Origin: a virus
Length of the DNA stretch: 37,558 nt
Virus record (IMG/VR): IMGVR_UViG_3300025141_000300
Coordinates: 1-37,558 of that record
Reading direction: 5' to 3' (one strand)
The translations under genes and the position numbers were made by a program. Positions 6,430-14,258 of this stretch are shown one piece after another; position 1 is the stretch's first letter; every line of letters begins with the position of its first letter. The notes below the pieces were generated by a model that searched no databases, was not told the DNA's origin, and worked only from the letters and a program-made list of their open reading frames with translations.

Positions 6430-8704
6430 AACCTTTTAATCCTGCTGATAGCGCTAGTCCCGGTAATCCGAATCTACTAGATATCATTCTTAATGTTGAA
6501 GGTTTCATTCCTAATCTTAAAGCTTTAGATAAAATTCCTGTAGGCTTCATGCCTTTAGTTGCTAATTCAGCTCCTGAACTAGCAAACGCGGGTCCCATCC
6601 AATTAAATGGGTCTGTTGCAATATCTTCAAGACTTGAACCCCCTTCTCTTTGTGCTGCTACACTGATGGGTAAAGTCGCGGCTACTGCTAAAGGAGAAAA
6701 ACTTGCTCCTAAAGCTTTTCCTAAAACGCCTCTGATTCCTAAAGCAGCTCGAGTTTTGCCCACTCCTTTTTGCATCGGTCCTACGAAATCTTTGGTTGGG
6801 GGCAATCCTCGTCTAGCTTTGTACACTGCTCCGGCACCAGGAATCGCACCTGCTGCAGTTGCTCCTGCTAAACCAGGATACTGCCATTTTAAAATTTCTT
6901 CATCAACTTTTGGAGTTTCTTGTTCCACCATAGATAACAACATTCCTTTCTGTTGTTCTGGATTCGATAAATAAGTTGAAGGATCATCATTTCTAAATTG
7001 TTTCACTAAAGGCTCTGCAGCTGCTCCTACCGCAGCAATTGCTGCGTACGGCGCAGCTTTCACTCCGCCTCTACCCAAGATTCCTAAAAAGGTTGTTGCT
7101 GCATTTTTAACTTTTCCTAATGCGCCTGAAGTTGCTTCCATAGTTGCTAATTTATTAGCAGAGCCTACTGGATCTCTCTTAATAGCTTCAACGCATGTCG
7201 TTGCAATTCCCCCTGTCTGTTTTCTAAGAATAGCCTGACAAGATCCGGGAGCGCCTTTAACTTCCTTTATCAAATCTTTTACTAAATCTTGAATTGAAAA
7301 AGGGTAATTTGTTCCTTTATATTTTTGAATACCTTTTGCTTGAGTTCCTAATCTGTCAATGATTGATTGGCGATATTCTGGCCCGGTTGTGCCTTTAAAC
7401 ATTCCTCTTAAATTTTTTACAGCATTATTATAATCTGTTCCACTAATTTTATTTGCTTTCAATGAATTAGCAAGAGAAGCTTCAGCTATATTGACGTCGG
7501 TTGTATTCATCACTAAATTAGTAAAAGGTTCACCTTTAACTCCTTTAGGACCATGGAGTATAGCTAAACTTCCCAACCGAGGTTTGAATCCATAACCATC
7601 AACTTGAACTTTTTTAACAAGATCCTTTATCTCAATTTTAGATCCAGGTTTGAAAGGATTATCAATTTTCTTTTGACCAAAATTATTCATTTCGTTTGTT
7701 ATTCTTTCAACTTCAGGAAAATATTTTTTAAGAACTGTCGGATCACTTATATTATTGATTTTATAAGGTCTGTCGCGAAGACTAAACATTTTTCCTTTAT
7801 ATTTAAATGAAATATCTTTCGCATCAAAAGCTTTTCCATATTCATAAGGTATGAGTTTACCTTTTTTATCAAATAATTGGATATCGCCTTTTCCTTGATT
7901 AAGGGCCCAATTACGAAAGGCAAAGTGCATTGCTTTCATTTTTGGAGTATTAGCTCTCGAACCTATTTGTTTCAAAATAGGTATTCCTTGTTGAATCTCA
8001 AGAGCTTTAGCTAACTGATCACTAAAGGATAACTTTGTTATAAAACTATAAGCGCCTCCAGTTTTAGCCATTCCCTTTCCTCCCCTACCTGAAATAAAAT
8101 CAGCACCCTGATCTTTAAGGACTTCATAGGTGGGAACCGCTCCTCGAAATTTTGTAACACCAGCAGTTCTAACATCTTCTAACATTCTTCTGAAAGAAAG
8201 GTTATGCATGCCCACTCTTTTTGCAGCCACTTCATTCCAATAACCGTTTAACGGAGTTTTTTCCATTAACATATTTTTTAAAACTTGATCCGCTTTCTGA
8301 GCTCTTGTATCCAAAGTGGATAAAACAGGATAGAGCCTAATACTTGGTTTTGTCGGCTTGTTAAATTTTTTCTTAACTTTTTCTAATATTTCCTCTGCCG
8401 TAACATACCTTTCACCTGCATTGGCCTTAGATACTTCTTGTGAAACAAATAATTTCTGTGCCGGTGTTGCATGGACAGGTGTTCTACCTATTTCAGTTTT
8501 TATATCTTTAATTGCATTAGCAAGATTGAAATTTTTCTTGAGAGTATATGTAATAGGATTACCCGGTGTCGTACCTTCTTTAATAATAAAATATTTTTTA
8601 AGTTTGTTAACCGCTTCTGGATTTTTTGAAATGTAAGAAGAAAGTGTTTGAGGTTTAATGCCTAATTTTTTGGCTATTTCTTGATATGAAAAAGTCAGTG
8701 CCAT
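6398..8704 (-). CDS. Large virion-associated protein, unknown (possible ejection protein)
   Basis: 768 aa. Residues ~1-45 look like a helix-turn-helix (YQEIAKKLGIKPQTLSSYIS). The long middle is mixed, with Lys-rich domains. The C-terminal third is Gly/Ala-rich with several hydrophobic stretches (APYAAIAAVGAAAEPLV, GLAGATAAGAIPGAGAVY, FSPLAVAATLPISVAA). Large proteins with such apolar repeats near the packaging genes are often ejected internal virion proteins, but this is inference. A single cluster GSCQAILRKQTGGIATTC contains two cysteines. The ATG overlaps the upstream stop. Family not recognised. Confidence 0.7.
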   Translation of the reverse strand: MALTFSYQEIAKKLGIKPQTLSSYISKNPEAVNKLKKYFIIKEGTTPGNPITYTLKKNFNLANAIKDIKTEIGRTPVHATPAQKLFVSQEVSKANAGERYVTAEEILEKVKKKFNKPTKPSIRLYPVLSTLDTRAQKADQVLKNMLMEKTPLNGYWNEVAAKRVGMHNLSFRRMLEDVRTAGVTKFRGAVPTYEVLKDQGADFISGRGGKGMAKTGGAYSFITKLSFSDQLAKALEIQQGIPILKQIGSRANTPKMKAMHFAFRNWALNQGKGDIQLFDKKGKLIPYEYGKAFDAKDISFKYKGKMFSLRDRPYKINNISDPTVLKKYFPEVERITNEMNNFGQKKIDNPFKPGSKIEIKDLVKKVQVDGYGFKPRLGSLAILHGPKGVKGEPFTNLVMNTTDVNIAEASLANSLKANKISGTDYNNAVKNLRGMFKGTTGPEYRQSIIDRLGTQAKGIQKYKGTNYPFSIQDLVKDLIKEVKGAPGSCQAILRKQTGGIATTCVEAIKRDPVGSANKLATMEATSGALGKVKNAATTFLGILGRGGVKAAPYAAIAAVGAAAEPLVKQFRNDDPSTYLSNPEQQKGMLLSMVEQETPKVDEEILKWQYPGLAGATAAGAIPGAGAVYKARRGLPPTKDFVGPMQKGVGKTRAALGIRGVLGKALGASFSPLAVAATLPISVAAQREGGSSLEDIATDPFNWMGPAFASSGAELATKGMKPTGILSKALRLGMKPSTLRMISSRFGLPGLALSAGLKGYDIWQNSKYK

Positions 8705-9552
8705 TATAACTCCAGTATCCTAGCCAAACCGCCTCCCGCAAACGCTGGAATCAGTTTAACATTTTTTAAAATCATTTCGGCAAACTCCTCGGGACGGGCT
8801 GCATCCAGATTGACGCTATTTAAAAAGTCATCGTACTTCTCCATGGATCTTCCGTAATATTTTGCCATAAGGTCTAAAGGATCTTCTCCTCTACTTCCTG
8901 TTCTTAAATTGTTTAAAACATCGTCGGGTAAATTAAGTCTCGTGTCTTTGAGTAAAAGTTGTCTGGCAATGGCTCGGGACATTCCGGTTTGCATATCAAG
9001 CGCGCCTTTGAAAGCCGCTATATCCTCGGGCCCTGGTTCAGGAAGCTGGGACGGAATTTTATCTTTTCCATAGATAGCAAGTCGTTCTTTTTCCATCTGA
9101 CCTAATTTATCGCTCATGCCTTTAATGTTTTCCATTCGTTGTTTAATACCTGCGATCCCTGAGCCCTGTGTCGGGTTTGCCCACTCCCGTCTCGGCTGTA
9201 AGCCGCTTCTGGAAAGTGTGGTAATCGACGCCATCGGTAATGGAGGCGGATTTAAAATTTTGTTAATGCCCGTTAGGTTCTCGGTTAAAATTTTTAGTTG
9301 GATGTCGTTTAATTTACCTGCAGACGCAAATCCCATGGCGTCTTCGGTGGCTTCAATGAGCGAGGATCGGGAACCGAGGCTTTGAGTCGTCGCACTTTCT
9401 AATCCGGGTAGATATCTCTGGAACAAGGGATTCTTTTGAGGGCCTTTTCCCAAAAAAGTGATATTAGTTCGAGTTCCCATAAATTTATTTGGATTCGCTC
9501 CAATACCCGAAGCCAATTTCATTAAATTCTCTAATATTAGTTTCCTAGCCAT
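8704..9552 (-). CDS. Protein of unknown function following TerL
   Basis: 282 aa, soluble and helical (KQRMENIKGMSDKLGQMEKERLAI), ending FAGGGLARILEL. A similar Gly-Gly-Leu-Ala terminal motif is one I recall at the ends of several marine-phage proteins. It overlaps TerL's 3' end by 8 nt, so it belongs to the packaging/head operon. No catalytic signature. Base composition is somewhat richer in GC than the next gene. Likely a virion protein by context. Confidence 0.65.
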   Translation of the reverse strand: MARKLILENLMKLASGIGANPNKFMGTRTNITFLGKGPQKNPLFQRYLPGLESATTQSLGSRSSLIEATEDAMGFASAGKLNDIQLKILTENLTGINKILNPPPLPMASITTLSRSGLQPRREWANPTQGSGIAGIKQRMENIKGMSDKLGQMEKERLAIYGKDKIPSQLPEPGPEDIAAFKGALDMQTGMSRAIARQLLLKDTRLNLPDDVLNNLRTGSRGEDPLDLMAKYYGRSMEKYDDFLNSVNLDAARPEEFAEMILKNVKLIPAFAGGGLARILEL

Positions 9553-11020
9553 AGTATACTAAGTTATTTCCTCTGTTTATTTTTTCATCCTTATAATCTT
9601 CAGGGTGAACAATAAAATGTCCCCCTCTTAAACGCATAATAGCTTGTGTGGTTGAGTCCACATAGTCATCATAGTCGCCATGAGGAAATGCTGCACATTC
9701 CTCAATAACTTCTTGCGCAAATTGTTCGTGTTTCGGAGCCCATATCTTTCCTGCTTCGAAAAGCGGGGCTATCGAATTCACTCTTACATGCTTATCATTT
9801 CCTTTTGACGGCGTAAAGTTAATAACAGGGATGTCCATCTGTCTCAACTCGTGCGTCAGAGGGATCCCTGATGCCTTGGCCTCGATCAAGACGATATCCG
9901 GACGCCACCATTGATATTCTTGTTGGGCCTTTCTTCGAAGTTCGGGGAACTCGTACCTATCTTTAAACGCATTCAATAAAATTACATTTTGACCGGAATC
10001 TTCAGTATTAAAAACACCCCAAGTCGTAATAGCTGAATAATCAGCACTTTCTTTTTTCATAAAAGCTGTATCGTAAGACTGGATAATAAAATCACACGCA
10101 GGAGGATCTTTATGTTTCCAGTCCTTCCACCATTCTCGTTTTATAATGGCTCCTTCATCAGAGGTTGGAGATTGCATGTACTGAGCATTCCATTTCCCAA
10201 TACTAATAGAAGCTTTAACAGAATCTAATTCTTTTTTCTTCCAATACTCTGGCCAGACCGGTTTATTATTAGGAAGAATAGCTGGGAATTCAACAACATC
10301 CCATTCATCTCCCTTCACATCTCCCTGTTGCTTGATGAGTTGGCCAGTGAGATCTTTAGTAGACCAGCGGGTCATAACCAAAACGATTCGACCACCAGGT
10401 TGTAAACGTTGACGGGGTCCGGAGGTATACCATTCATAAGCTTTATCAAAAGAGTCACGACTTAACATATCCTTTTCCTTGTGTGGATCATCAATGATTA
10501 GTAAGTCCGCACCTCTTCCAGTCATGGCTCCTCCTACCCCCACTGCAAAGTACTCACCTCCTTGCGCTGTTTCCCAGCGACCGGCTGCTTGTGAATCTTC
10601 TCGCAGGGAAGTATCGAAGATCTCCTTGTATTCAGGAGAATCAATTACGTGTTTAGCTTTTCTTCCAAAACGTATAGCAAGTTCTGCTGTGTGGGTGGCT
10701 TGAATAATTTTTAAATTAGGATTCTTTCCGATCATCCAAGCAGGTAAATAATTAGATGCAAATTCAGACTTCGTGTGTCTTGGAGGCATATTGACGATTA
10801 AACGCTTCGTCTCTCCTGTAGAAATTTTATTAAATTTTTCTGCAATAACTCTATGGTGATAACCACTAATGAACTCTGGCCAAATAAACCTAACGAACTC
10901 TAGGAAGTCATTATGACACTTCTTTTTATTTTCTAGTTGATCTGCTTTTAAATAAGTCTTTAGGTATTCTTTTTGTTCCGCTAATGGTAATTTTTTTATA
11001 AAATTTATGTCATCTATCAT
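9545..11020 (-). CDS. terL: Terminase large subunit (TerL)
   Basis: 491 aa. ATPase domain: Walker A-like NMPPRHTKSEF (~78-88), Walker B LLIIDDP (~173-179), and the coupling region LVMTRWSTKDL. Nuclease domain: IIQSYDTAFMKK with the first metal-binding Asp (~319), IVLIEAKASGIPL with the second acidic residue (~379), and DDYVDSTTQAIMRLRGG near the C-terminus holding a further Asp. It cuts concatemeric DNA and pumps it through the portal. It is the first gene of the late minus-strand operon. The preceding ~320 bases hold no gene. Confidence 0.95.
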   Translation of the reverse strand: MIDDINFIKKLPLAEQKEYLKTYLKADQLENKKKCHNDFLEFVRFIWPEFISGYHHRVIAEKFNKISTGETKRLIVNMPPRHTKSEFASNYLPAWMIGKNPNLKIIQATHTAELAIRFGRKAKHVIDSPEYKEIFDTSLREDSQAAGRWETAQGGEYFAVGVGGAMTGRGADLLIIDDPHKEKDMLSRDSFDKAYEWYTSGPRQRLQPGGRIVLVMTRWSTKDLTGQLIKQQGDVKGDEWDVVEFPAILPNNKPVWPEYWKKKELDSVKASISIGKWNAQYMQSPTSDEGAIIKREWWKDWKHKDPPACDFIIQSYDTAFMKKESADYSAITTWGVFNTEDSGQNVILLNAFKDRYEFPELRRKAQQEYQWWRPDIVLIEAKASGIPLTHELRQMDIPVINFTPSKGNDKHVRVNSIAPLFEAGKIWAPKHEQFAQEVIEECAAFPHGDYDDYVDSTTQAIMRLRGGHFIVHPEDYKDEKINRGNNLVYYG

Positions 11021-11107
11021 GATATGGAACCATTTATAAAAGTTCTACCATGAGAGTCTGAATTAAGCAATAAAGGGTAAACCTTGGGACCCCTTTTTTT
11101 GTTTTTA

Positions 11108-11124
11108 GGGGGTGGGCCCCTCCC
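11108..11124. repeat. GC-rich near-palindrome, copy 1 (degenerate)
   Basis: Centre GGGCCC at 11114-11119, flanked by GGGGGT and CTCCC. It is related to the GGGTGGGCCCGCCC element found five more times but with mismatched inner pairs. Confidence 0.6.
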
Positions 11125-11169
11125 GGGAAATCTGAGGTATGCAAAAACTGGGACCCCTCCCCTTGGTTA

Positions 11170-11183
11170 GGGTGGGCCCGCCC
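11170..11183. repeat. GGGTGGGCCCGCCC near-palindrome, copy 2
   Basis: Exact copy of the 14-bp element. Only one pair (T with G, a wobble in RNA) breaks perfect dyad symmetry around GGGCCC. Confidence 0.8.
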
Positions 11184-11202
11184 CCGATGCCCGACCTATG
11201 GG

Positions 11203-11216
11203 GGGTGGGCCCGCCC
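11203..11216. repeat. GGGTGGGCCCGCCC near-palindrome, copy 3
   Basis: Exact copy, 33 nt after copy 2 in the same orientation, in the gap upstream of TerL. Confidence 0.8.
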
Positions 11217-11291
11217 CGAATGGCTACAACTTGCACGAGCTATGCAAAAATAACATGGGAGATTGTGAGATTTTACTTGACACAAGATATT

Positions 11292-11313
11292 GCGAGGCGA
11301 TCTCTCGCCTCGC
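11292..11313. terminator. Strong GC-rich hairpin downstream of the small-gene operon
   Basis: Perfect stem GCGAGGCGA / TCGCCTCGC with a TCTC loop. It lies about 30 nt beyond the stop of the minus-strand gene at 11344, so it could end that transcript. No U-tract follows on either strand, so classical intrinsic termination is doubtful. An operator or RNA-processing hairpin is an alternative. Confidence 0.5.
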
Positions 11314-11343
11314 ACAGTATAACTTATTGGGATAAGCTATTCG

Positions 11344-11625
11344 TTAATTAATTGTTTTCTTTCTTTCATCAACAGTATTCTTGAAGTCTTTAAACTCATT
11401 ACTGCTTTGAGCCATATCAACTAATCTATCAAAAACTAAAAGAGCCATAACCCATTTTAATTCTTGTTCCGATAAGTAATTCTTCATCTTATCTATTCTT
11501 TTAATTGCGTTGGGAATACTTGGACTAGCTTGATGAATATATCCAACTGCCGATATTATTTTCGGCGAAAGATAGTGGGGCAAATCTGCCCCACTAATAT
11601 TTACTCTAAATGGTTTTTGTTTCAT
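11344..11625 (-). CDS. Small helical protein, unknown
   Basis: 93 aa from the ATG at 11625 (MKQKPFRVNISGADLPHYLS). A longer frame reaches 11751 but duplicates the coding frame of its upstream neighbour, so the internal start is preferred. Helical C-terminal half (LKWVMALLVFDRLVDMAQ). It overlaps the preceding gene by 20 nt. It is the last gene of a three-gene set followed by the 11292-11313 hairpin. Function unknown. Confidence 0.6.
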   Translation of the reverse strand: MKQKPFRVNISGADLPHYLSPKIISAVGYIHQASPSIPNAIKRIDKMKNYLSEQELKWVMALLVFDRLVDMAQSSNEFKDFKNTVDERKKTIN

Positions 11626-11836
11626 TGAACTCCCATTTATGCGTTGCAGTTCTATATTGTGGAGTACCAAATTTTTCAGTTGCCCAGATATCCAAATAAT
11701 TAAAACATGGATATCCTTTTTTAGCAGTGAACTCGCCTTTGGCAACTCCATCTAACTGTCCTTTCCTCTCAATAGTTTCGCCATGTTTAGTGGCGAAGTA
11801 TTTAATATAGAAAATGCTAGAATCTAATTTTGTCAT
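11606..11836 (-). CDS. Small protein, unknown
   Basis: 76 aa from the ATG at 11836 (MTKLDSSIFYIKYFATKHGE), chosen because GAGGAATCTG precedes it; the frame is open further upstream to 11893. Aromatic-rich with YFATKHGETIERKG and CFNYLDIWATEKFGTPQYRTA, reminiscent of a small OB/beta-barrel-like domain, although no family is recognised. It overlaps both neighbouring genes. Confidence 0.6.
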   Translation of the reverse strand: MTKLDSSIFYIKYFATKHGETIERKGQLDGVAKGEFTAKKGYPCFNYLDIWATEKFGTPQYRTATHKWEFNETKTI

Positions 11837-12005
11837 CAGATTCCTCGCTGTTTCTTTTTTTCCATTTTCTAAACTCAGCTTGTTCTCTATCATCTGCGTC
11901 TAGTTCTCTACTGATTGCGTTTCCAACTACATCAAGAACATTTTGAAGTTCTTTTGTCGTGTCTAACATCAGCACTTTTTTGATTATGTCTATTTGTAAT
12001 GACAT
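11817..12005 (-). CDS. Small acidic protein, unknown
   Basis: 62 aa from the ATG at 12005 (MSLQIDIIKKVLMLDTTKEL), which has AAAGGATAATACC upstream. An alternative ATG at 12032 adds nine residues and falls on the predicted transcription start. Helical, with an acidic/basic C-terminal section (ELDADDREQAEFRKWKKRN). First gene after a sigma70-like promoter with an overlapping inverted repeat. Function unknown. Confidence 0.6.
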   Translation of the reverse strand: MSLQIDIIKKVLMLDTTKELQNVLDVVGNAISRELDADDREQAEFRKWKKRNSEESDDKIRF

Positions 12006-12030
12006 GGTATTATCCTTTCTTTTGTTATAC

Positions 12031-12067
12031 ATGGGATAATATTACACTATCCCATATATAAAGTCAA
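12031..12067 (-). promoter_or_regulatory. Promoter with inverted repeat over the -10
   Basis: Minus strand: TTGACT (12067-12062), 17-nt spacer, TAATAT (12044-12039); predicted start about 12032, at an ATG. An exact inverted repeat ATGGGATA / TATCCCAT (12031-12038 and 12048-12055) covers the -10, the layout of a repressor operator. Confidence 0.65.
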
Positions 12068-12070
12068 GCA

Positions 12071-13054
12071 CTATTTTTGTTGTGATTGTTGTTGTGTGTC
12101 GTATGCCTTGCGTAGAGCAATTTTTTGCTCTCTTGATATGTTTTTATTCTTCATGCCTTTTATTCTATCAGCCAGATTTTTTGGATTATAGATTACAAGC
12201 CCAGTTGAGTTTGTTCTGATAATCTCAGCATCATTAACTGACAAGCCCAGTTCGGTGCATAACTCAATTGCTTCATCTAAATATTTATAACCTTTTAAAC
12301 CAACTTTAATCTCTTTCATTTGATTTAAAATACTTTCAATCCATTTTTCATGACAAGTAATTAAATGACCTTTCTTTTGTTGCCAGAACATCAGGACATC
12401 ATATTCCTCTTTATTACAAGCGATTGATCTATCTCTACAATACTCACGACCAATTAAATCAAGAACATAATCATTGTTCCACTCTCTCGCATAAGAGGTT
12501 TGATTTTCACGACCACCATTAGTTCCAAGATATTTGTCATTGGCATCTTGAAATTTTTGTTGGTGTGGATTGCTTGGTTTGTCTTTCATCTCAATATTAA
12601 TATCTGGATTGCAACCCTCTCGCCCTTTTAGTTCATCTCTAAAATAGGCATAACCAAAATCCATATCTCTTGAATTTTCGTTCCCATTAATATTTCCATT
12701 AAGTCTAAAATCAAAATGACTTTCAATATATTTGTCTTTCATAATTGGTTTGTCATTTTCATCTCTTTCTTCTACTTGACCTTGATATCCAAAATGAAAG
12801 CAACTATCTTTTGCGATAGTATTTACATTCTCAAACTTGTTTTGTAGATACCAAGCTTTCTCAACATCTTCTGGTGTGTAGTGTCGTCTAACTATTTGCT
12901 CAGCAAGTTTCCAAGTTATATCTTGCAAAGGTTTCATTTCCTCTCTTGCTTTTAGATATGCCTCTTTCTCTTGCGTGTCCTCTTGTTCCAAGTGTACTCG
13001 CATACGATTTGCGATCTTATTACGATACTCTTGATTTAGTCTTATTCTACCCAT
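12071..13054 (-). CDS. Protein of unknown function (327 aa)
   Basis: 327 aa from the ATG at 13054 (MGRIRLNQEYRNKIANRMRV), preceded by AGAAAGGTAAAAA. An in-frame TTG at 13114 would run through a hairpin and is unlikely. Charged N-terminal helices; middle FHFGYQGQVEERDENDKPIM and DFGYAYFRDELKGREGCNP; C-terminal DLIGREYCRDRS, then a helical region and a Gln-rich end. Five or so cysteines but no clear zinc site. No family recognised. It has its own divergent promoter and is separated from the next minus gene by another promoter, so it is probably expressed independently. Confidence 0.65.
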   Translation of the reverse strand: MGRIRLNQEYRNKIANRMRVHLEQEDTQEKEAYLKAREEMKPLQDITWKLAEQIVRRHYTPEDVEKAWYLQNKFENVNTIAKDSCFHFGYQGQVEERDENDKPIMKDKYIESHFDFRLNGNINGNENSRDMDFGYAYFRDELKGREGCNPDINIEMKDKPSNPHQQKFQDANDKYLGTNGGRENQTSYAREWNNDYVLDLIGREYCRDRSIACNKEEYDVLMFWQQKKGHLITCHEKWIESILNQMKEIKVGLKGYKYLDEAIELCTELGLSVNDAEIIRTNSTGLVIYNPKNLADRIKGMKNKNISREQKIALRKAYDTQQQSQQK

Positions 13055-13080
13055 AAGTTTTTTTACCTTTCTGTTGTGCT

Positions 13081-13114
13081 TTGCCAAGTGCGTTTTTGTA
13101 CTGCCACTTGGCAA
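13081..13114 (-). other. Leader hairpin of the 327-aa gene
   Basis: Perfect 10-bp arms TTGCCAAGTG and CACTTGGCAA separated by 14 nt. It lies between the predicted promoter and the start codon at 13054, ending 27 nt before the ATG. It could be an mRNA leader structure or an operator. No adjoining U-tract argues for a terminator. Confidence 0.6.
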
Positions 13115-13161
13115 ATGCGTTATATAGTTTAATAGTTTTTATTCATATTAATATCTAGGAG

Positions 13162-13188
13162 ATTATAGTATTCACTTTAAGCTGTCAA
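13162..13188 (-). promoter_or_regulatory. Sigma70-like promoter, minus strand
   Basis: TTGACA (13188-13183) and TATAAT (13167-13162), both consensus, with a 15-nt spacer that is shorter than ideal. It points toward the 327-aa gene. It is divergent from the plus promoter at 13244, with the 13207-13220 near-palindrome between the two -35 boxes. Confidence 0.7.
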
Positions 13189-13206
13189 GCCCTATTTTTT
13201 CTTTTT

Positions 13207-13220
13207 GGGTGGGCCCGCCC
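13207..13220. repeat. GGGTGGGCCCGCCC near-palindrome, copy 4
   Basis: Exact copy. It sits between two divergent promoters, 18 nt from the minus -35 and 23 nt from the plus -35, a typical operator position. Confidence 0.8.
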
Positions 13221-13243
13221 CCAGATCTGCAAAAATTTTTTAG

Positions 13244-13272
13244 TTGACAAAGGCTATGGGATATTATAAGAT
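13244..13272 (+). promoter_or_regulatory. Sigma70-like promoter, plus strand
   Basis: TTGACA (13244-13249), 17 nt, TAAGAT (13267-13272). The spacer contains ATGGGATA. It is preceded by an A/T-rich AAAAATTTTTTAG UP-like stretch. Predicted start near 13279, which is the A of an ATG, so the first mRNA may be leaderless. Confidence 0.65.
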
Positions 13273-13278
13273 AAGAAA

Positions 13279-13392
13279 ATGATTATTTATGGAAAAAGTG
13301 GAAAGGAAAGGTTTAAAATGCTAGTGGACAGTATTTGGTTTTATCCAATTATGGCAGTAGTAGTAATGGCAGTTTTATACTGGTGGTATTAA
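13279..13392 (+). CDS. Tiny single-pass membrane protein
   Basis: 37 aa from ATG 13279 (MIIYGKSGKERFKMLVDSIW), or 24 aa from ATG 13318, which has a good AAGGAAAGG site 6 nt upstream. A single hydrophobic helix (WFYPIMAVVVMAVLYWWY) reaches the C-terminus. The TAA abuts the ATG of the next gene. Which start is used is open: the long form would be leaderless, the short form has the ribosome site. Function unknown. Confidence 0.5.
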   Translation: MIIYGKSGKERFKMLVDSIWFYPIMAVVVMAVLYWWY

Positions 13393-13740
13393 ATGAAATA
13401 CTGCCAAGGAACAAAGTGTCACGAATATAGAACGAAAGATCGTATTCGTGGCACGAAAGGAAATAAGTCTTATCAAACTAGACGCAGATCATCTTTTTAT
13501 TACTCGGATAATTTTTGCTCTCTTAATTGTCAGAACGATTGGCTTAATAAATATATTGAACAAGCTTTAAATCATTTTGGAAGAATAACTGAGCCTAAAA
13601 AAACTGAATGCGATAATGCTTGGTATAAAGAATATGATTGGCGCAATGGAACTAATCATTACTTCGTTAATGATTTACTTGGTCAACGCATTCCAATTAC
13701 AGAAGAACAATACGATGATGACAATTTAATTAGACCTTGA
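13393..13740 (+). CDS. Small zinc-finger-like protein
   Basis: 115 aa. Cys pairs at C4/C9 (YCQGTKC) and C42/C46 (FCSLNCQNDW) resemble a treble-clef or zinc-ribbon site. The segment between them is basic, with KSYQTRRRSSFYYSD just before the second pair. The C-terminal half is acidic, ending TEEQYDDDNLIRP. Proteins of this type, with FCS..C..DW motifs, occur in marine phages as I recall, without an assigned role. Nucleic-acid binding is an inference. Its stop codon lies within the -35 box of the next promoter. Confidence 0.75.
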   Translation: MKYCQGTKCHEYRTKDRIRGTKGNKSYQTRRRSSFYYSDNFCSLNCQNDWLNKYIEQALNHFGRITEPKKTECDNAWYKEYDWRNGTNHYFVNDLLGQRIPITEEQYDDDNLIRP

Positions 13741-13765
13741 CAGTTATAGGATTTTATGTTAATAT
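13737..13765 (+). promoter_or_regulatory. Promoter driving the structured noncoding region
   Basis: TTGACA (13737-13742) overlaps the TGA of the preceding gene. A 17-nt spacer containing TATAGGAT is followed by TAATAT (13760-13765); predicted start about 13772. No protein-coding gene follows for about 740 nt, so the product is likely an RNA. Confidence 0.6.
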
Positions 13766-13865
13766 AAAATATTGCTGAAGATAAACGGGTCTCGACCTGT
13801 GGATGATAAGCAAAGCCAATCGGCGCGTGGTGATAAATCAATTTATTGAATTTATGAAACGCGCC

Positions 13866-13925
13866 CTTGAGCCCAGATCCAGTGCCCAGAGATTAAGAGG
13901 AATTCCCGCTGGATCTGGGGTCAAG
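13866..13925 (+). other. Repeated long stem, copy A
   Basis: Arms CTTGAGCCCAGATCCAG (13866-13882) and CTGGATCTGGGGTCAAG (13909-13925) pair over 17 positions except one G-G mismatch at position 6. Loop of 26 nt. Confidence 0.8.
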
Positions 13926-14025
13926 TTTAAAGGTCGTCTGGCCATTGCTGGACTATATTTCAGGTCGTGATGTCCTTTGGATATAGAATTGTATAACGCG
14001 TAAGAAGATTCTCGCCTGCGAGACA

Positions 14026-14139
14026 CTTGAGCCCAGAACTATTGCTAGACCTAAAGATGTCTAGAACCCTTTAATTAGGGAAAGATGGCGAAACCATCTA
14101 AAATATCGGGTGACATCCGGTGATAGTTCTGGGGTCAAG
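14026..14139 (+). other. Repeated long stem, copy B (multibranched)
   Basis: Arms CTTGAGCCCAGAACTAT (14026-14042) and ATAGTTCTGGGGTCAAG (14123-14139) have the same 17-position pairing and the same G-G mismatch at position 6. The 80-nt interior holds at least three further hairpins. Confidence 0.8.
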
Positions 14140-14190
14140 CACACCTGTTAAAGTCAGGGCTCAGGATATCCTGAGGGCTGCTTGGCCAAA

Positions 14191-14258
14191 CTTAAGCCCT
14201 GATCTCTGGTTGGCACACTTGTAATAAGCTGATCGGCGCCCAGAGATCTGGGGTTAAG
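14191..14258 (+). other. Repeated long stem, copy C
   Basis: Arms CTTAAGCCCTGATCTCTGG (14191-14209) and CCAGAGATCTGGGGTTAAG (14240-14258). Seventeen of 19 positions pair. The G-G mismatch at position 6 is kept, and the outer stem has a G-C to A-U change on both arms relative to copies A and B, i.e. compensatory. Confidence 0.8.

Larger units (their letters stand above)
11021..11343. other. Intergenic region between TerL and the small-gene operon
   Basis: 323 nt without a credible gene. It holds three copies of a GC-rich near-palindrome related to GGGTGGGCCCGCCC (11108-11124, 11170-11183, 11203-11216), two ATGCAAAAA motifs (around 11139 and 11244), a lone TTGACA (11277-11282) without a good -10 at 17 bases, and a perfect 9-bp hairpin. 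The composition, GC-rich in the middle and AT-rich at the sides, differs sharply from flanking genes. A TerL promoter or packaging (pac/cos-type) function is possible but not shown. Confidence 0.6.

Noticed and set aside
6549-6974. 141-codon plus frame
   Set aside because: Antisense shadow of the Gly/Ala-rich 768-aa protein; no ribosome site or promoter.
11070-11100. Terminator on the plus strand (AAGGGT ... ACCCCTT followed by T run)
   Set aside because: Imperfect stem with a long loop and no plus-strand gene that would need it. It may be part of the TerL leader instead.
13055-13114. TTG start extending the 327-aa protein by 20 residues
   Set aside because: The extension is encoded by a perfect hairpin and the ATG at 13054 has a ribosome site.
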